From Hippophae tibetana (Eukaryota; Streptophyta; Magnoliopsida; Rosales; Elaeagnaceae): a stretch of DNA of 64,000 bases. Positions 61,668 through 64,000 of the stretch are shown in pieces; within the stretch, counting starts at the first letter, position 1, and every line of letters starts with the position of its first letter. The stretch spans positions 2,081,001 through 2,145,000 of the forward strand of contig CM072807.1 of NCBI GenBank assembly GCA_037013495.1, given 5' to 3'. Position numbers and translations under genes: made by a program. The notes under the pieces are model-generated. The model was not told where the DNA came from, made no database searches, and worked only from the letters and a program-made list of their open reading frames with translations.

Positions 61668-62790
61668 TGCAGCTAAAAAAAATTATAAATTCAAATCAAA
61701 ATACGATCGATAAAAAAATAAATAAAATATATTATTTATGTAAGAATTTTTTCAGAGTATATTAATATATTTTTGTCCCATCAAAATATTATTTGAAATG
61801 TCTCTTTCTTTCCTAACAGAGGATATGGAAAATTTGTGAGAGGAATATGGATTGGAAAATATGTACTATACATATTTTACGTAGATTATTAGTTACACAT
61901 AGAATGATAAATAAAAATAAACTACATACATATATTTTAAGAAAGAATTTTTCATTAAACACAATATATATTGTCACATATTAATATTAGAATCTTTTAT
62001 CTTAACAATTCATTTTTATAGTAAGAGAAAAGTATTATAATAAGTGATACTAAATCAACATGCTTATTAATAAAGACATACAATATATGACCTATATTAT
62101 TCTATCAATTTTTAATTTTTAGTTTTATGTATTTATATTTAATTTATAAATATATATCATGTCATAATATTTTTTTACATCTTATTTTAATAATATTTTT
62201 AATTTACTTGATCTCTTCTATTAAACATTTTTTTAAACTTTAATACCTAAATTATACTAATACTTTTGACTTTAATATGTCTCTTTTTTAGTTTTAAAAT
62301 AGTATTAATTAATTAATTAATTAAATATGTTTATGTATGAACATTATTGTATTTTTATTTTTTTATTTAAAATAATTTCACTACTACATTAAGGGATATT
62401 TAAGAAAATAGGTTATATGTAAAAACTGATTTATAATGAATTTTAAATCTATAAGCTAATAAACTAATTTAAAATTTAAAGTTAATTATAGTTTGACTAT
62501 TAATGGACTTAAAATTAAAAAAATAAAATTATAGCATTGATTGTAGGAAATGTTTTTTAATCTTTAGTCCTCTAAGAAATTTTTTTTTGTTCTGCCTTGT
62601 CCATACATGATAAAAACATTGTAAAAGTGGTTGAAACGTGAGTTATTATGACATACAAGTGAACCTTATATTCATATGTTTTATAATTACTGATGTCACA
62701 TAAAGTGACATATTGAAAGTGAGATAGGTGAATAGTATTATATTTTCGGAATAGGATCATAGAGATCCTTTATATTAGGTCATTGGTGTT
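61668..62790. other. AT-rich DNA, includes probable 5' LTR of the minus-strand copia
   Basis: No gene. The LTR adjoining the primer site should occupy the first few hundred bases, but no TG end or TATA box could be fixed. The minus frame at 62760-62572 is not recognisable. Confidence 0.35.
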
Positions 62791-62795
62791 GTTTG

Positions 62796-62985
62796 AAAAA
62801 TGGTTACTTAGTCCAATTATTTTAGAAAATTGGCTACTTAAGAATAAAACACATTATTTTAATGATTTTTAATAAAAAAATATTGTTTTTAAAATAATAT
62901 TTTAATATAAAATATTATAATAATGTAATTTGTTCTTAAATGACAACTTTTTTAAAGTTAAATGACTAAATAGTATTATATATAA
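62796..62985. repeat. Small foldback MITE
   Basis: Two arms of about 65-70 bp are inverted copies around a 50-bp AT-rich centre. Left reads TGGTTACTTAGTCCAATTAT then TTGGCTACTTAAGAATAAAA; the right arm on the opposite strand reads TACTATTTAGTCATTTAACT then GTTGTCATTTAAGAACAAAT. No ORF. Confidence 0.65.
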
Positions 62986-63070
62986 TATAATAAATATAAT
63001 AAATAAAATAAACCAAATAAGAGAACATGTGTGGCATAATTTTCTCTTGTTTATTTTTAAAATGTTTAAT

Positions 63071-63092
63071 ATATATATATATATATATATTT
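63071..63092. repeat. (TA)n microsatellite
   Basis: About eleven TA units in a row. Similar shorter TA runs occur at 47258-47279 and 53845-53862. Confidence 0.85.
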
Positions 63093-63169
63093 AAATTAAT
63101 ATTAAAATATTTTATAATTGTATGATACTACATTAGAAATTCAATTACAAAATATAAATAAATAAAAAT

Positions 63170-63704
63170 TGACAAATGCACTAATACATAAGCATCATTC
63201 TGTATCGTATCTATTGAGACACACGATCAATTTAAGAAATATATGAATTAAATTATAATCAAGAACATAAAACAACTATATTTTTTACGTGGTTTAACTA
63301 ACAATCTATGAATTTAACCCGTAAGAGGGGTCATTCCCTGCCAATCCATTACACTCTTGAAACAATTGCACACCTTCAAGCAATGTAATTCTCACATTGC
63401 TTTAAGCTCGCATTACAATAATGATAGGACTTTGTCTTCTTGCAAACCATTCATTGTACTCACAATGAAGACTCATATATGCTTTCTAGACTAGTCATCA
63501 AGAATGAAAGACTAACTTATTTACATTCGAGATGACAACTATTTATAATTGATAGTTCCTAACATAATTTTTGATTCTCTATGTCAGTCTTACCTAAATC
63601 TATTTTAAGTCAATCAGCTAGGAAAATATATGTCTTCTTATAGGCCCTACATTTCCATACTTCAATACTCTGAGGTCTATATTATCTTTTGAGTCATCAT
63701 TTCA
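63170..63704 (-). repeat. 3' LTR of a minus-strand copia element
   Basis: On the minus strand a tract TCAAGGTAGAAAATTT (63720-63705, polypurine-like) is followed by TGAAATGATG at 63704, the expected LTR start. A TATA box TATAAATA lies at 63547-63540 and a CA end (GCATTTGTCA) at 63170. The size of about 535 bp is normal for copia. The RNase H of the same element lies to the right. Confidence 0.65.
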
Positions 63705-63789
63705 AAATTTTCTACCTTGACTCAACAAGGATCAGTGGATACATATGATTCAATGCCATCTACCAAAGACTGTTATGCATTTAACCTTC

Positions 63790-64000
63790 ATCAACACAAA
63801 GTCAATCAAGGCATAACTTGAACTTACTCAAGGGGACTACGTTTATTAGCATATCCACTAGATTTTGTATTGTAGAGATTTTGATGACCAAAAACTTTGT
63901 ACTAGCTATAATATCTTGAATAAATTATAACTTGGCATCGATATTATTGGTCCTCTCATGATAAATTGGAACTTTGAGAGATATATATATATTGCACTTT
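63790..64000 (-). pseudogene. Ty1/copia RNase H, C-terminal end
   Basis: Minus-strand reading from the right edge gives YHERTNNIDAKL, then DIIASTKFLVIKISTIQN, then VVPLSKFKLCLD. This is the end of a copia RNase H with the LTR following. A stop inside shows decay. The rest of the element lies beyond the window. Confidence 0.8.

Noticed and set aside
1..64000. tRNA, rRNA, organellar inserts
   Set aside because: Scanning by eye found no tRNA cloverleaf with A and B boxes, no rRNA text and no long organelle-like coding block. A tRNA gene search was not possible here, so a miss is conceivable.

Overview
The window looks like nuclear DNA of a dicot plant. It is strongly AT-rich. Three genes have many short exons with GT...AG borders, and they encode plant families: a LAZ1/DUF300 membrane protein, a SCAMP and a DUF707 protein. 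The remainder is full of decayed Ty1/copia and Ty3/gypsy elements, small inverted-repeat elements, and relics of a plant pararetrovirus. I saw no rRNA, tRNA, CRISPR or bacterial-type features. Exon borders were worked out by hand from reading frame, splice dinucleotides and family conservation.

Layout. 1-464: 3' end and LTR of a copia element. 758-1913 (minus): first three coding exons of a LAZ1-like gene whose downstream exons are not in the window. About 3200-9650: a degenerate endogenous pararetrovirus relic. 11430-13140: unassigned sequence, then a minus-strand copia RNase H remnant. 13533-14180: an LTR flanked by both a polypurine tract and a primer-binding-like site. 14870-16690: a second pararetrovirus relic with a preserved promoter-like region of about 60-bp tandem repeats and a TATA box. 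19081-19305 (minus): a probable small gene. 22845-33924 (minus): a complete 12-exon SCAMP gene (290 codons before the stop) carrying a copia element and two foldback elements in its introns. 35552-39885: two copies of a hAT-like MITE, a dispersed repeat and a gypsy gag-protease relic. 40906-46145 (minus): a complete 14-exon DUF707 gene (374 residues) with a G-rich hexamer array in one intron. 47700-55480: AT-rich intergenic DNA with a 53-codon ORF island, a third hAT-like MITE and a foldback element. 55480-56520: MULE transposase relic. 57480-58220: second copy of the dispersed repeat. 59005-61284: copia pol remnant with 3' LTR. 61285-61670: minus-strand copia gag remnant. 63170-64000: 3' LTR and RNase H end of another minus-strand copia element.

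The three host genes look functionally independent: a tonoplast or vesicle membrane protein, an endomembrane trafficking protein and a type II membrane protein of unknown function. No operon-like logic applies. The least routine points are the intact-looking promoter block of the second pararetrovirus relic, the 53-codon ORF in an AT desert, the interrupted LAZ1-like gene and the density of foldback elements inside introns. I did not find a clear new biological system.
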